A stretch of 64,000 nucleotides of DNA from an uncultured Shewanella sp. (GCA_947503555.1 CANNEE010000001.1:434001-498000); one strand, 5' to 3'; counted from the stretch's first letter, positions 18,016 through 27,733 are shown. Made by a program: numbers and translations. Notes: generated by a model from the sequence alone, not told the origin.

Positions 18016-20877
18016 CTAATCCGCTTTATATTCTTGATAAGCTTCACCTTCTTTCAACCATTTAGGCGCCTTAGTACCTTTGAGATAGTGATCGAAGTAC
18101 TGCTTCATTCTGATGGTGTAATCCAATTTATTGGGATACTTTTTCAGATGATGAGGTTCATCTTGATATTGTAGGAATACCACATCTTTGCCTGCACGGC
18201 GCATGGCAAGATATAACTCAACCCCTTGCTCCCATGGCACAGCATCATCTTTGTCACCAAACATTATCATCATAGGGGTTTTGATCCGCTCTGCATAAAA
18301 CACGGGTGAGTTCTCAATGTACTTATGGGGCGCATCAAACAAGGTCTCACCTATTCGGCTCTGGCCCGTTTCATACTGGAATTGACGAGCGAGACCTGTG
18401 CCATGACGAATACCTGAATAGGCACTTGTCATATTCGATACTGGCGCCCCCGACACTGCGGCGGCAAAGATAGGCGTCTGAGTCACAGCAAAAGCTGTTT
18501 GATATCCGCCCCATGAATGCCCCTGCAAGCCGATGGCATCAGCTTTCGCCACTCCCATATCGATAATATGCTGCACACCAGAAATCAGTGCTTGTACCGA
18601 TGAAGGACCAGGATACCCCACTTCAAAACGAATATCAGGCAAGAATACGGCATAGCCGTTATCTAAGTACCAAGCAAAGTTTGGTCTATGATTTAGCTGC
18701 ATTTTAGGAAAGGCGTGTAATCTATCACTCATAAAGCGATAGAAGTAAACCAGCACAGGATAACGCTTACCTTCTTGATAATTAGCGGGTTTAATTAGCA
18801 CGCCATCTAGCGGCTTACCATCACCATTTTGCCAGCTTACTAACTCGGCCTGTCCCCAATTAAACTTACGCCTTTGGGCATCGAGATCTGTCTGTTGTAG
18901 CGCTTTTTCAGGAGAGAGGGCCTTAGATGCATAGATATCGGGATAAAGATCGAATCGCTGTTTAGAAAACAGGATTTCCTCACTTTTTTCGGCTCTCGCA
19001 AGGAAGGTAAGTTTGTACTCACCTTGCATTAGCTTAGCAACCCCTTCCTGACCAATTTTAGCCTTATAAAAACCATCGGCCTTAGTGCCAGTGTTATAGC
19101 CGTGAAGCAATACAGCTTCATTGTGCTTCAAGCTGATTGGCTTATCATCGACATTCAAACCTGATTGAGTAAGGCCTGTCACTCGATACTGGACTTGCTG
19201 CTTACGCCCCTTCCCAGCAGTTAGCATTTCACCTTTTGCAGTTTTAGTATCAAATTGCCAAATATCATATTTATCATAGATAATCACACCAGCGTCTTTT
19301 TCAAGCCAAGGGCCGATGCCATAGCTAGGCGCATTAGCAGGGTAATCATGATCTTCATTGGCAAAGCTCACCTTAAGATTTTGCGTTAACCCTTGCTTAC
19401 GACCACTCTTGATATCATAAAGATAGAAGTGCCCTTGCTGGTAATAGACAACAAAGTTCTCGTTTGGCGATAGGCTTGGTCGCTCACGGCTAGGTTGCTG
19501 ACTCAGCAATGGTAAAGTCTGCCCAGTTTGGATATTAACCAGATAAAAATCACGGTAGAAACCGGCCCAAGTGATCATCTTACGGTAAGGTAAATCAGAG
19601 CTTGCGAGTAACCAGCGGCTTCGTGTCTTTAACTCATCACCTGCTTCAAGATTCGGCACACTTTGAGTCGCCAGCTGGACTAGTTTATTTGATTTTAGAT
19701 GCCACACCGCAAGATAGGTACGCTTTTGCTCATCACCATACTCTTTAACTTCATTAGGCTTGATTCTAGGGTCGTCGCCATGCCACACCCGTAAATTACG
19801 CTGAGCAGTCACTGTGTCTAAATCGAATAAATCTTGCTCAGTCTCTATCTTAGGCAGACTTTCCTGAGCCTTAACCTCGGGTACTCGCCCTACAAATAGC
19901 CTTTGACTGTCAGTGGAGAACTCAGGCTCAGCATAGCGGTTTAAGGCCCAACCTTTACTATAGGGTAAATAGCGAACTTGCGTTGAGCCTATTTTGGCCA
20001 CACCTAGCTGATATTCACGCCCATAGGGCGCTGCAGCATATTCACCATGGGTAAAGGCAAGTTGTTGTCCATCAGGGCTTAACGCGAGGTGACTGACCTG
20101 TTGCTTGTCACTTTGATAAGAGATGCACTCTGGCTGACATAGAGGTGAACCGATAGAGATCAATTTAACACTATGAGTTTGTCCCTCAATATCGTTTATC
20201 GCAATCGCTAAATGGGTGTTGGCACCACTTAAGGCAAAGTCAGTCACATGCTGATATTCGTTTGAGTCACCACTGTTAAGATCCACTAACTGTAAGCGGC
20301 TGCCTTTATCAAACTTGTCAACTTTTGCTTCACTCTCCTTAGCTTCACCTTTGCTGGCCTGCACTTTAGCACTACTATCAGCGGCCTTATCTTTTTCCTT
20401 TTTATCTTCTTTGTCTTGGGGCTCAAACAAGACCACAAGATGAGAATCTTGTTCACTAAACTTGAACGCTTTTACCTTTAAGAAGTCAGTTTGCTCACCC
20501 GTTTGGGTATCAAGCAACACGAGATCATTTTTGAGTTTTTTTGCCTCTTTCTTACTGGCGGTTTCTTTGGTTAATAAAGAGGGAGGCCGAATAAAGGCGA
20601 CATAACGCCCTTGAGGGCTAATGACAGGCTTAGTGCCGCCCACGATAGTAAAGCGCTTTTCAGAGTCAATAAACTTAACTAAACCTCGCGCATCACCTCT
20701 ATCTGGCAATACACTCACGGCCATTAAATTACCTGAACGTGAAAGCACAGGCTTTTGCGCCGTTTCAAACGCCATAATATCTTGCAGTGTAAGGGCAGGT
20801 TTCTCGGCTGATATTGCACTGGTCGACATCGCCATAGCGGCCATTAAAATCGACGAGCTCAAAATGATCTTATTCAC
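18016..20877 (-). CDS. S9 family prolyl oligopeptidase-type peptidase
   Basis: A 953-residue exported enzyme. It has a signal peptide (residues 1-23, ending AISAEKP), a long beta-propeller region with repeated strand motifs, a Lys- and Glu-rich insert at about residues 150-185, and a C-terminal alpha/beta-hydrolase domain. Ser788 lies in GHSWGGY, the catalytic Asp in FGDKDDAVPWEQG (875-878) and the His in QDEPHHLKK (909-910). The size exceeds usual dipeptidyl or acylaminoacyl peptidases, fitting the large S9 branch of marine proteobacteria. The start is GTG with AGAGGA before it. It is convergent with nothing downstream except marC on the same strand. Substrate is unknown. Confidence 0.87.
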   Translation of the reverse strand: MNKIILSSSILMAAMAMSTSAISAEKPALTLQDIMAFETAQKPVLSRSGNLMAVSVLPDRGDARGLVKFIDSEKRFTIVGGTKPVISPQGRYVAFIRPPSLLTKETASKKEAKKLKNDLVLLDTQTGEQTDFLKVKAFKFSEQDSHLVVLFEPQDKEDKKEKDKAADSSAKVQASKGEAKESEAKVDKFDKGSRLQLVDLNSGDSNEYQHVTDFALSGANTHLAIAINDIEGQTHSVKLISIGSPLCQPECISYQSDKQQVSHLALSPDGQQLAFTHGEYAAAPYGREYQLGVAKIGSTQVRYLPYSKGWALNRYAEPEFSTDSQRLFVGRVPEVKAQESLPKIETEQDLFDLDTVTAQRNLRVWHGDDPRIKPNEVKEYGDEQKRTYLAVWHLKSNKLVQLATQSVPNLEAGDELKTRSRWLLASSDLPYRKMITWAGFYRDFYLVNIQTGQTLPLLSQQPSRERPSLSPNENFVVYYQQGHFYLYDIKSGRKQGLTQNLKVSFANEDHDYPANAPSYGIGPWLEKDAGVIIYDKYDIWQFDTKTAKGEMLTAGKGRKQQVQYRVTGLTQSGLNVDDKPISLKHNEAVLLHGYNTGTKADGFYKAKIGQEGVAKLMQGEYKLTFLARAEKSEEILFSKQRFDLYPDIYASKALSPEKALQQTDLDAQRRKFNWGQAELVSWQNGDGKPLDGVLIKPANYQEGKRYPVLVYFYRFMSDRLHAFPKMQLNHRPNFAWYLDNGYAVFLPDIRFEVGYPGPSSVQALISGVQHIIDMGVAKADAIGLQGHSWGGYQTAFAVTQTPIFAAAVSGAPVSNMTSAYSGIRHGTGLARQFQYETGQSRIGETLFDAPHKYIENSPVFYAERIKTPMMIMFGDKDDAVPWEQGVELYLAMRRAGKDVVFLQYQDEPHHLKKYPNKLDYTIRMKQYFDHYLKGTKAPKWLKEGEAYQEYKAD

Positions 20878-21159
20878 TGAAGTCCTCTTTATCTATTTTA
20901 TTATTGCGAGCAATAGTACAGGGATGAGGCAGGTTTATGCCAAGTTTTTTTGGCTTAGCGAGCCTAACTGCCATCACTGTTGTAAACTTATCATTAGCCG
21001 CGCGAGCACAAAAGCGTGAGATTAATCACTAAAACCTGTAAAAACACGACAAAAGCGTTTAAAATGCTCGCGACCAAAATCACATATAAAAATGCCATGC
21101 TACCGTGTCCCAGACATGGTCAATCATTGCAGTAACGACCAAACGTGGAAGGACTCTCC

Positions 21160-22170
21160 ATGCCAAAAAGAACAATTACCGTGATCCCGGGTGATGGGAT
21201 TGGACCTAGCATTATCGACTCAGCACTACAAATCCTTGATAAAGTTGGCTGTGATTTCGAATATGAATTTGCCGATGCAGGTCTAACCGCCCTAGAAAAA
21301 CATGGTGAGCTGCTACCACAGCGCACCTTAGATCTGATTGAAAAGAATCGCATCACACTTAAAGGCCCATTAACCACACCTGTCGGTGAAGGTTTTACCT
21401 CTATCAATGTCACCTTGCGTAAAAAGTTCAGCCTTTACGCCAACGTACGTCCAGTGCTTTCATTTAAAGGCACCCAAGCTAGATACGAAAATATCGATAT
21501 CATCACAGTACGTGAAAACACCGAAGGTATGTACTCAGGTCTAGGTCAAACCGTATCTGAAGATGGTTCTACCGCAGAAGCCACGAGTATCATCACTCGC
21601 CAAGGTGCAGAGCAGATCACCACATTTGCTTATGAACTTGCTCGTAAAGAAGGCCGTAAAAAGGTCACTATCGTACATAAAGCTAACATCATGAAGTCGA
21701 CTTCAGGTCTATTCCTCAAAACAGCCCGTGAAGTCAGTACTCGCTACCCAGATATTACCACTGAAGAGATGATCGTTGACGCGACATGTATGAAGCTGGT
21801 CATGAACCCTGAGAACTTCGATGTAATAGTCACCACTAACTTATTCGGTGACATTCTGTCGGATCTTTGTGCAGGCCTTGTCGGTGGATTAGGTATGGCA
21901 CCAGGCGCCAACATAGGTAAAGATGCCGCCATCTTTGAAGCGGTACACGGCAGTGCACCGGATATCGCAGGTAAAAATCTAGCTAATCCAACCTCAGTAA
22001 TTCTAGCTTCGATTCAAATGCTAGAGTACTTAGGCATGAGTGATAAGGCTCAGGCTATTCGCAGCGCAGTCTCTGAAGTGATTGAACAAGGCGATCGTAC
22101 GACCCATGATCTTGGCGGCTCACACGGCACCACAGACTTTACCCAAGCTGTACTTGACCGCTTAAGCTAA
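21160..22170 (+). CDS. Isocitrate dehydrogenase, NAD-type
   Basis: A 336-residue member of the isocitrate/isopropylmalate dehydrogenase family. It has the opening ITVIPGDGIGPSI, substrate-binding NVTLRKKFSLYANVRPV, VRENTEGMYSGLGQ, the catalytic KANIMKSTSGLF, metal-binding DLCAGLVGGLGMAPGANIG, and the nucleotide loop AVHGSAPDIAGKNLANP. Short length and sequence resemble the NAD-dependent type rather than the 415-residue NADP E. coli Icd. It would oxidise isocitrate to 2-oxoglutarate in the TCA cycle. ATG 21160 follows GGAAGGA by six bases, better than an in-frame codon 15 bases earlier. It is a single-gene unit with a terminator. Confidence 0.9.
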   Translation: MPKRTITVIPGDGIGPSIIDSALQILDKVGCDFEYEFADAGLTALEKHGELLPQRTLDLIEKNRITLKGPLTTPVGEGFTSINVTLRKKFSLYANVRPVLSFKGTQARYENIDIITVRENTEGMYSGLGQTVSEDGSTAEATSIITRQGAEQITTFAYELARKEGRKKVTIVHKANIMKSTSGLFLKTAREVSTRYPDITTEEMIVDATCMKLVMNPENFDVIVTTNLFGDILSDLCAGLVGGLGMAPGANIGKDAAIFEAVHGSAPDIAGKNLANPTSVILASIQMLEYLGMSDKAQAIRSAVSEVIEQGDRTTHDLGGSHGTTDFTQAVLDRLS

Positions 22171-22194
22171 CGCAAGAAGACAACGCACTTTAAT

Positions 22195-22228
22195 AAAAAG
22201 GCCCGAATAATGATATTCGGGCCTTTTT
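22195..22228. terminator. Bidirectional terminator
   Basis: The stem AAAAAGGCCCGAAT / ATTCGGGCCTTTTT lies between the convergent isocitrate dehydrogenase and rlmM genes. Confidence 0.88.
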
Positions 22229-22249
22229 ATTGCTTACAAGTGCTATCAG

Positions 22250-23338
22250 TTAGAACTGAAATCCCTGCTTAGGATTAAGCCAAAGGTGCACAGTCACCTC
22301 ATCTCTATCATGGTAGAGGTGCTTACATCTTATCTGAAAATCAGCAATTCCATTTTCTTTCAGGATCTCACTCATAGTGGCTAAGATCTGACTCACCTCT
22401 TTATAGCGACTCTTCATTGGCAGTTTTAGGTTAAAGATAGCCTCTTTAAACCAGCCATTGATTGCCCAAGCTTCAATGAGCTCAGCAACACGAGAAGGTT
22501 TTTCAACCATATCACACACTAACCAGTAGATATTCTTACGCGGCGGCTCGAAGCGGAAACCATCGGCGCGGTAATGCTTCACCTGGCCAGTTTCCATCAA
22601 ATCCTCATTCATAGGGCCATTATCAACGGCCGCCACAAACATGCCACGACGTACTAGCTGATAAGTCCAGCCACCTGGACACGCCCCTAAATCCACCGCA
22701 TTCATGCCACTGCGTAAACGGCTCTCATGTTCCTCTTTAGGCACAAAGTGAATAAAAGCCTCATCCAACTTCAATGTCGAGCGACTCGGCGCTTCAGCCA
22801 CCATCTTAAGCCTAGGAATGCCCATAAAATGGGGTGAGCTATTGCTTGAGTTAGAGTACCCTACGTAGGCTTGACCAGATGCAACAAAGCACACGTGAAT
22901 AATCGGGCGCTTAGGATTCTCTTTTGCCAGTAAGCTACCTGATTTTTTCAGCGCCTGACGCAAAGGCACAGTAAACTTGCGGCAGAACGTCGATAGCTCT
23001 TTCGCTTCATTGGTGTCAGGTGTTTCAACCCTAAGCTCACCAGCTTTACTCACTTCACTGAGCGCATCGACAATCGGCGTGACTCTGTCCTGCTCAGGCA
23101 AGTTTTTAAGCAGTTCATTGGCCGCAAACATCTGCCTTGCAAAAATTAATGAGTCCAACTCAATACTATCGGCCAGTAACTCACCGTCACCATCGACAAA
23201 GCACTGAAATACCACATAGGCATCATTGGTGTTGGTTTTAACAAAACCACCAATATTAAGCTCGGCGGCGCGCTGCTGAATTTCAGCTGCACACTCTTTC
23301 TCATAGCCTGCGCGACAGAATAAAAACAAATTTTTCAT
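22250..23338 (-). CDS. rlmM: 23S rRNA 2'-O-methyltransferase RlmM
   Basis: A 362-residue protein. A THUMP-containing N-terminal part (MKNLFLFCRAGYEKECAAEIQ onward) precedes a Rossmann methyltransferase domain with MNAVDLGACPGGWTYQLVRRGM (SAM binding), VAAVDNGPM and WLVCDMVEKP (catalytic D). The Lys of the K-D-K-E set is likely in FNLKLPMKSRYKE. RlmM methylates the ribose of C2498 of 23S rRNA. Length and order match the family. It stands alone; a repeat element lies upstream of its start. Confidence 0.95.
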   Translation of the reverse strand: MKNLFLFCRAGYEKECAAEIQQRAAELNIGGFVKTNTNDAYVVFQCFVDGDGELLADSIELDSLIFARQMFAANELLKNLPEQDRVTPIVDALSEVSKAGELRVETPDTNEAKELSTFCRKFTVPLRQALKKSGSLLAKENPKRPIIHVCFVASGQAYVGYSNSSNSSPHFMGIPRLKMVAEAPSRSTLKLDEAFIHFVPKEEHESRLRSGMNAVDLGACPGGWTYQLVRRGMFVAAVDNGPMNEDLMETGQVKHYRADGFRFEPPRKNIYWLVCDMVEKPSRVAELIEAWAINGWFKEAIFNLKLPMKSRYKEVSQILATMSEILKENGIADFQIRCKHLYHDRDEVTVHLWLNPKQGFQF

Positions 23339-23415
23339 GGAAATCTAGAACCAATATGAAGGCGACAACGCGCCAGAATACAATCTTGGCGCAAGTATAC
23401 ACGAATCAAAGCCAG

Positions 23416-23683
23416 TAGGGACTGTTGATCTTTGCTGATTGGTTTTTGCGCTCAGTCAATGGCATTTTATCTCGGCAAACGAGGTGAAGCTTAGCAATCT
23501 AAGTGAATGCTCGTGAGGCAATGAGAAAATGCCATTGAGTTGCGCCCGAAGGGCAGCATTTACAGCGCACTTCTACTGCGTTATCGCTTATTTATGTAGA
23601 ATAACTACACTGCACAAGCTCTGCCTTGTTTAAGCACGCTGTAACTTGCTGCAAAAACAACCTTGAAAGAGCAACAGCCCCTA
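23416..23683. repeat. MITE-like interspersed repeat with terminal inverted repeats
   Basis: The 352-base gap between rlmM and the DUF423 gene holds a non-coding element of about 268 bases. Its ends are imperfect inverted copies of about 33 bases: the left end (23416-23449) starts TAGGGACTGTTGATCTTTG and the right end, read on the other strand (23683-23651), starts TAGGGGCTGTTGCTCTTTC; both finish in TTTTTGC. Each end is flanked by TA. Inside, a second inverted repeat (arms 23456-23473 and 23524-23538, around AATGGCATTTT) can form a hairpin. No transposase is encoded. I believe similar sequences recur in Shewanella genomes, but that is from memory. Confidence 0.65.
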
Positions 23684-23690
23684 GAGCTTG

Positions 23691-24140
23691 TTAATCTAGC
23701 TCGACAGCTTTATTGCGCCAGATAGCGACGGCAAACAATAGCCAACCTAGCATGAGTAAACCGCCTCCCATAGGAGTGATAGGACCGAGCCACTTCTGCC
23801 CCGTAAACACATACAAATATAGTGAGCCAGAGAACAGGGCCGTTCCCGCCATATAGCAGTAGGCAGCCCAATCGATAGCTCGAGACGCTATCCAATGACC
23901 AGAGAGAGCCACCGCAATCAAAGCAAAGGTGTGATAGAACTGATAAGTCACAGCAACATTAAAAATCTCCACTAACTCAGCAGAGACGATATTTTTCAAA
24001 CCGTGAGAGCCAAAAGCACCAAGGGCAACAGAAAAAAAGCCGCTGAGCGCAGCCAATAGTAGATAGCCCTTACGCACTCGCCTAGGAGCTTTGGCTATAG
24101 TCAAACTATTATCCATCTTATCTTCGTTAGTTTTTACCAT
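23691..24140 (-). CDS. DUF423 family membrane protein (YgdD-like)
   Basis: A 149-residue protein with four transmembrane helices and DUF423 motifs: LAALSGFFSVALGAFGSHGLK, YQFYHTFALIAVAL, YCYMAGTALFSGSLYLYVFTG and ITPMGGGLLMLGWLLFAVAIW. Function is unknown. The N-terminal tail (VKTNEDKMDNSLTIAKAPRRVRK) is longer than in E. coli YgdD, yet AAGGA sits six bases before ATG 24140, so I keep that start. It follows the hydrolase gene by nine bases in an apparent gcvA-hydrolase-DUF423 operon. Confidence 0.88.
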   Translation of the reverse strand: MVKTNEDKMDNSLTIAKAPRRVRKGYLLLAALSGFFSVALGAFGSHGLKNIVSAELVEIFNVAVTYQFYHTFALIAVALSGHWIASRAIDWAAYCYMAGTALFSGSLYLYVFTGQKWLGPITPMGGGLLMLGWLLFAVAIWRNKAVELD

Positions 24141-24149
24141 CTGACGTCC

Positions 24150-24815
24150 TTAAACCTTAATAAATTCCACAGCATAAGCAACTGCTTGAGCCATATTAGC
24201 CTCAATGCTAGTACCAGATACCTTTCTCGGTTTAAAACTATGATCGCCGTCGGTTAAATAACGACATTGCACACTCTCAGGCATGTCCCACGACTCGATA
24301 TTTTCTTGAGTGCCAAATTTATCTCTCTCACCTTGAATAACCAGTATGGGCAGACTCGATAATTGCAATGGCTCGAGCCTTGGCTCTCCACCTTTAAGCG
24401 GCACAAAGGGATAGCCTAAGCAAATGAGATGACTTACTCGGCAGCGATTCATTAATTCGCTGTCTTCGCTCAATATGCTTGCCATTCTGCCGCCCATCGA
24501 TTTACCTATTAGCACTATGCGTTTAGGCTCAAAAGCACCATAGGCCAGTTCAAGCTGCTCACGAAAGTGGGCCAATAACTTAGGCGCTCTATCCGGTGGC
24601 CGGCGTTTACCATCGACTAAATTGGCCTGCATATAGGGAAAGTTAAATCTCAGAACTTGTATTCCCTTTCCGGCAAGATCCTGCGCCATAGTCTCCATAA
24701 ACTCATGGGACATATTCGCCCCAGCGCCATGGGCAAAGATCGCTAATGTATCAGCGCGATCGCCATCAATGATCCAGCCCTTATCCTGACAAAGCTTATC
24801 CCAGGAGCATTTCAC
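24150..24815 (-). CDS. Alpha/beta hydrolase, KANL3/Tex30-like
   Basis: A 221-residue hydrolase with IFAHGAGANMSHEFM (oxyanion region), FNFPYM, the nucleophile elbow GKSMGGR, the acid loop QGERDKFGT and the His in DGDHSFKP. The HGAGA and RPPDRAPKLL motifs are those of the KANL3/Tex30 branch. The substrate is unknown. The start is judged GTG 24815: GAGGAG lies seven bases upstream, inside any longer reading from TTG 24833. With this start it overlaps the end of gcvA by 20 bases, implying coupled translation. Confidence 0.82.
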   Translation of the reverse strand: MKCSWDKLCQDKGWIIDGDRADTLAIFAHGAGANMSHEFMETMAQDLAGKGIQVLRFNFPYMQANLVDGKRRPPDRAPKLLAHFREQLELAYGAFEPKRIVLIGKSMGGRMASILSEDSELMNRCRVSHLICLGYPFVPLKGGEPRLEPLQLSSLPILVIQGERDKFGTQENIESWDMPESVQCRYLTDGDHSFKPRKVSGTSIEANMAQAVAYAVEFIKV

Positions 24816-25710
24816 TACGTGTCTCCTCGGCAAACATATCTAGCATCCACTCTCTAAAGGCTGCAATCTTACCTATATCCGCTTGGCTCTGTTGGCACAC
24901 TATATAATAAGCATCCTTACTCACCAGCACTTCTTGGAATGGCGCCACTAATCGCCCAGCTTTAATATCAGGTTTGGCTAACACGCTATACCCTAACGCA
25001 ATACCTTGACCGTGGGCAGCGGCTTGAAGTACGAGGGAGGAGTGACTAAAGATGGGACCTTGATTGACATTAACCTCATTGCTTATGCCACATTGACGGA
25101 ACCAAGCCTGCCAATCATGACGACTCATATCGTGCAGTAGTGTGTGGTGTTTAAGATCACTCGGCTTCTCTAATGGCTTAGGACCATTGAGCAACATAGG
25201 CGAGCAAACAGGGATCAATACTTCGTTACGCAGCTTATCGGCGCGAATATCGGGCCAATTACCCTGGCCATAATAAATTGCCACATCCACATCATCGGTC
25301 AATGAACTATCTTCAGTATCCACCGCCTTAATACGCACATCGATATCAGGATTCTTTTCGCTGAATTTTGATAGTCGTGGTACTAGCCATTGAATCGCAA
25401 AACTCGGTGACATACTCACAGTTAACGAACCTGTTGCGCTACGGGCTAATAACCTATCTGTCGCCTCTCCCAGCTGTACAAAAATATCTTTGATGTCTAA
25501 GAAGTAACTTTGACCTTCTTCGGTAAGCAACAAAGAGCGATTTTTACGTCGAAATAGCTTGAGCCCTAAAAATTCTTCTAGTGCTTTAATTTGATGACTC
25601 ACTGCGGCCTGGGTCACAAATAACTCTTCGGCGGCACGAGTAAAGCTCAGGTGTCTTGCGGCAGCTTCAAATGCCTTTACGGCATTAAGCGGGGGAAGTC
25701 GTCGAGACAT
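24796..25710 (-). CDS. gcvA: LysR-type regulator GcvA
   Basis: A 304-residue LysR regulator matching GcvA: MSRRLPPLNAVKAFEAAARHLSFTRAAEELFVTQAAVSHQIKALEE (winged helix) and the effector domain with SPSFAIQWLVPRL, DVDVAIYYGQGNW and HSSLVLQAAAHGQGIALGYSVLAKPDI. In E. coli GcvA activates the glycine cleavage operon with glycine and represses with purines through GcvR. No gcv genes are in this window. An inverted pair of CTAAT motifs, the known GcvA half-site, lies about 33 bases before the start codon, predicting autoregulation. It heads an operon with the hydrolase and DUF423 genes. Confidence 0.92.
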   Translation of the reverse strand: MSRRLPPLNAVKAFEAAARHLSFTRAAEELFVTQAAVSHQIKALEEFLGLKLFRRKNRSLLLTEEGQSYFLDIKDIFVQLGEATDRLLARSATGSLTVSMSPSFAIQWLVPRLSKFSEKNPDIDVRIKAVDTEDSSLTDDVDVAIYYGQGNWPDIRADKLRNEVLIPVCSPMLLNGPKPLEKPSDLKHHTLLHDMSRHDWQAWFRQCGISNEVNVNQGPIFSHSSLVLQAAAHGQGIALGYSVLAKPDIKAGRLVAPFQEVLVSKDAYYIVCQQSQADIGKIAAFREWMLDMFAEETRSEMLLG

Positions 25711-25742
25711 AGAGAGTTCTGCCCTGTCATAATTTAGTTTTA

Positions 25743-25759
25743 GATTAGTTTTTCTAATC
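25743..25759. promoter_or_regulatory. Candidate GcvA operator
   Basis: GATTAG-TTTTT-CTAATC is a perfect 6-base inverted repeat. It contains T-N11-A, the LysR-type core, and CTAAT on both strands, the sequence shared by GcvA sites in E. coli. It lies between gcvA and the divergent small-protein gene and could serve either. Confidence 0.5.
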
Positions 25760-25900
25760 CTTATTGTTACATTTTATCGTTTGTGCTGGCTAGTGATTTT
25801 GTTTAAATTTCACCCCAACGAAATACGAGAGTTAGACAGTCTCCACGAAGTGAGCGGGGTTGTCTGACAAGAGAGCATTGTCTGCCCGGAGGCACACCCT

Positions 25901-26131
25901 ATGTTTAACTTTAAATCAGTTCTTGCAGCCCTAATCATCTCAGGCACCGCAGCAACAGCTAGTGCTGATGAATTAGTTATCGATACTACAGACTTACACG
26001 CGTCTATCACTGCAGACCTTGCTATTAGCATGCAAGAGTTAAAAGCACAGCTAGACGAAGATACCAATACTATCCTTATCGCGCAAACTAGCGATGAAGA
26101 AAGCACTGAGAAAAGCGAGTTAGCCGAGTAA
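25901..26131 (+). CDS. Small exported acidic protein, unknown
   Basis: A 76-residue protein with a signal peptide (MFNFKSVLAALIISGTAATASA) and an acidic mature part of about 53 residues (ITADLAISMQELKAQLDEDT, ending DEESTEKSELAE). GGAGG lies eight bases before the ATG. I do not recognise the family. The leader contains a partial inverted repeat (AGACAGTCTCC at 25832 against GGGGTTGTCT) that may be structural. The gene is divergent from gcvA and ends in a terminator. Confidence 0.6.
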   Translation: MFNFKSVLAALIISGTAATASADELVIDTTDLHASITADLAISMQELKAQLDEDTNTILIAQTSDEESTEKSELAE

Positions 26132-26156
26132 AATCGACCTCATTTTTCAGTAAACA

Positions 26157-26189
26157 AAAAGAGCCACGCCCATAGCGTGGTTTTTTTTC
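26157..26189 (+). terminator. Terminator of the small exported protein gene
   Basis: A six-base stem CCACGC-CCATA-GCGTGG is followed by eight T residues. Confidence 0.8.
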
Positions 26190-26216
26190 GCCTAAACTTT
26201 GTTTGAATCTGTGATC

Positions 26217-26256
26217 AAAAAGGCGTTTTTGAAACAACAAAAACGCCTTAAAAAAC
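26217..26256 (-). terminator. Terminator of thiI
   Basis: The stem AAGGCGTTTTTG / AAAAACGCCTT, followed on the minus strand by A/T-rich sequence, lies 25 bases past the thiI stop. Confidence 0.7.
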
Positions 26257-26278
26257 TTATCCAAATCACAAAAAATTA

Positions 26279-27733
26279 TTAAGGACGATAAACCTTAACA
26301 TTCTCGTAACCTTGCTCCTGCAAATATAGAGCTTGCAGCTTACTCATTACCCCACGATCGCAATATAAGAGATACGTTTTACTTTTATCTAAATCTGCGA
26401 ACTGGGTCGCTAACTTAAAGAAAGGGATCACTTTCACTTCAGTATTGGGAATCGCAAGCGGGCTCGCCTCTTCCTCTTCCGGCGCGCGAATATCGATAAC
26501 CACTTCACCTGAATCAATAGAAGCCACGGTTTCAGTCTCGGCAACCTGTGCATCCATAGCGCTAGCAATCTCCCTGATGTCGATGACCTTAGCCTGCTCA
26601 ATAATTCTATCGATAAGATCTTCTGAGAACTTGGCTTCTTCCGCTTCAATCTTAGCAAGTACCGCTTTAACCGTCGGCTTTTGTGAAATCACACCACAAT
26701 ACTCTGGCATGGTCTTAGCAAAATCCTCAGTGCCGATTTTACGACTCTCGTCGATAATATCTTGCTTATCCATAGTAATCAGTGGACGCAAAATTAAGGT
26801 CTCGGTGCAGCGGTCAATCACATTCAAGTTAGTCAGCGTCTGACTCGATACCTGACCTAAACTTTCACCTGTTACAAGCGCTTGTATACCTAGTTTACCG
26901 GCAACACGAGAAGCGGCGCGCATCATCATACGCTTAAGTACCACGCCCATTTGACCGTTATCGATACGTTCTAGGATCTCTTCAACCACAGGCTCAAAAG
27001 GCACGCTAACAAACTTCACCTTATGGGAGTTTCCGTAGGTGTTCCACAGATGATAAGCCACCTGCTTAACCCCTATCTCATGTTGAGCACCACCTAGATT
27101 AAAGAAGCAGTAATGGGTACGAGCTCCTTTCTTAATAAACTGGAAGCTAGATACGCCAGAATCGAAACCACCCGAGATCAGCGATAGCACATCTTCTTGG
27201 GTCGCCATAGGGAAACCACCTAGCCCCTCAATACGCTTCTCAACCAGATATAACTTATCTCTATCAATCTCGATATTAACAGTCATATCAGGGTTCTTAA
27301 GCTTAACCCCTTTCGCCTTAGTATTTTGGTTTAAGCCGCCGCCGACATAACGCTCAACTTCGATTGAATTGAAATCATGTTGACCAGTACGCTTAACACG
27401 CACACAGAAGGTTTTATCGGTTAACTGCTCGGCAAACACCTTAAGCGCCTGTTGATAGACGTCATCAACCGTCTCAAAGGTATAGTCATTCACTTGCAAC
27501 ACATGGGCAATACCAGGAATACAAGCCAAGCGCTCGGCATATTTTTCACCGATTTCAGGATTATCCTCTGGTACTAGCACCAGAATTCTGTCCCATTGGC
27601 GCTGAACCTTGGCCTGTTCATCGACCTTTTTCAGCACATTACGGATATTTGACTCAAGCATTTTGGTAAAACGCATTCTTACCGGCTTGCTCTTCATCAT
27701 GATTTCTGGGTACAGCTTTACGATAAACTTCAT
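26279..27733 (-). CDS. thiI: tRNA 4-thiouridine sulfurtransferase ThiI
   Basis: A 484-residue enzyme with the full gammaproteobacterial architecture. An N-terminal ferredoxin-like and THUMP region contains [24 protein letters not shown]. The adenylation domain has the PP-loop [12 protein letters not shown] and the conserved Cys in [11 protein letters not shown]-terminal rhodanese domain has the persulfide Cys458 in LYCDRGVMS. ThiI adenylates U8 of tRNA and transfers sulfur from IscS to make s4U; it also supplies sulfur for the thiazole of thiamine. The gene is a single unit with a terminator. All catalytic residues are present. Confidence 0.96.
   Translation of the reverse strand: MKFIVKLYPEIMMKSKPVRMRFTKMLESNIRNVLKKVDEQAKVQRQWDRILVLVPEDNPEIGEKYAERLACIPGIAHVLQVNDYTFETVDDVYQQALKVFAEQLTDKTFCVRVKRTGQHDFNSIEVERYVGGGLNQNTKAKGVKLKNPDMTVNIEIDRDKLYLVEKRIEGLGGFPMATQEDVLSLISGGFDSGVSSFQFIKKGARTHYCFFNLGGAQHEIGVKQVAYHLWNTYGNSHKVKFVSVPFEPVVEEILERIDNGQMGVVLKRMMMRAASRVAGKLGIQALVTGESLGQVSSQTLTNLNVIDRCTETLILRPLITMDKQDIIDESRKIGTEDFAKTMPEYCGVISQKPTVKAVLAKIEAEEAKFSEDLIDRIIEQAKVIDIREIASAMDAQVAETETVASIDSGEVVIDIRAPEEEEASPLAIPNTEVKVIPFFKLATQFADLDKSKTYLLYCDRGVMSKLQALYLQEQGYENVKVYRP

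Noticed and set aside
20621-21019. Plus-strand open frame of 132 codons opposite the start of the S9 peptidase gene
   Set aside because: It lies mostly antisense to a strongly supported gene and has no family signal or ribosome site.
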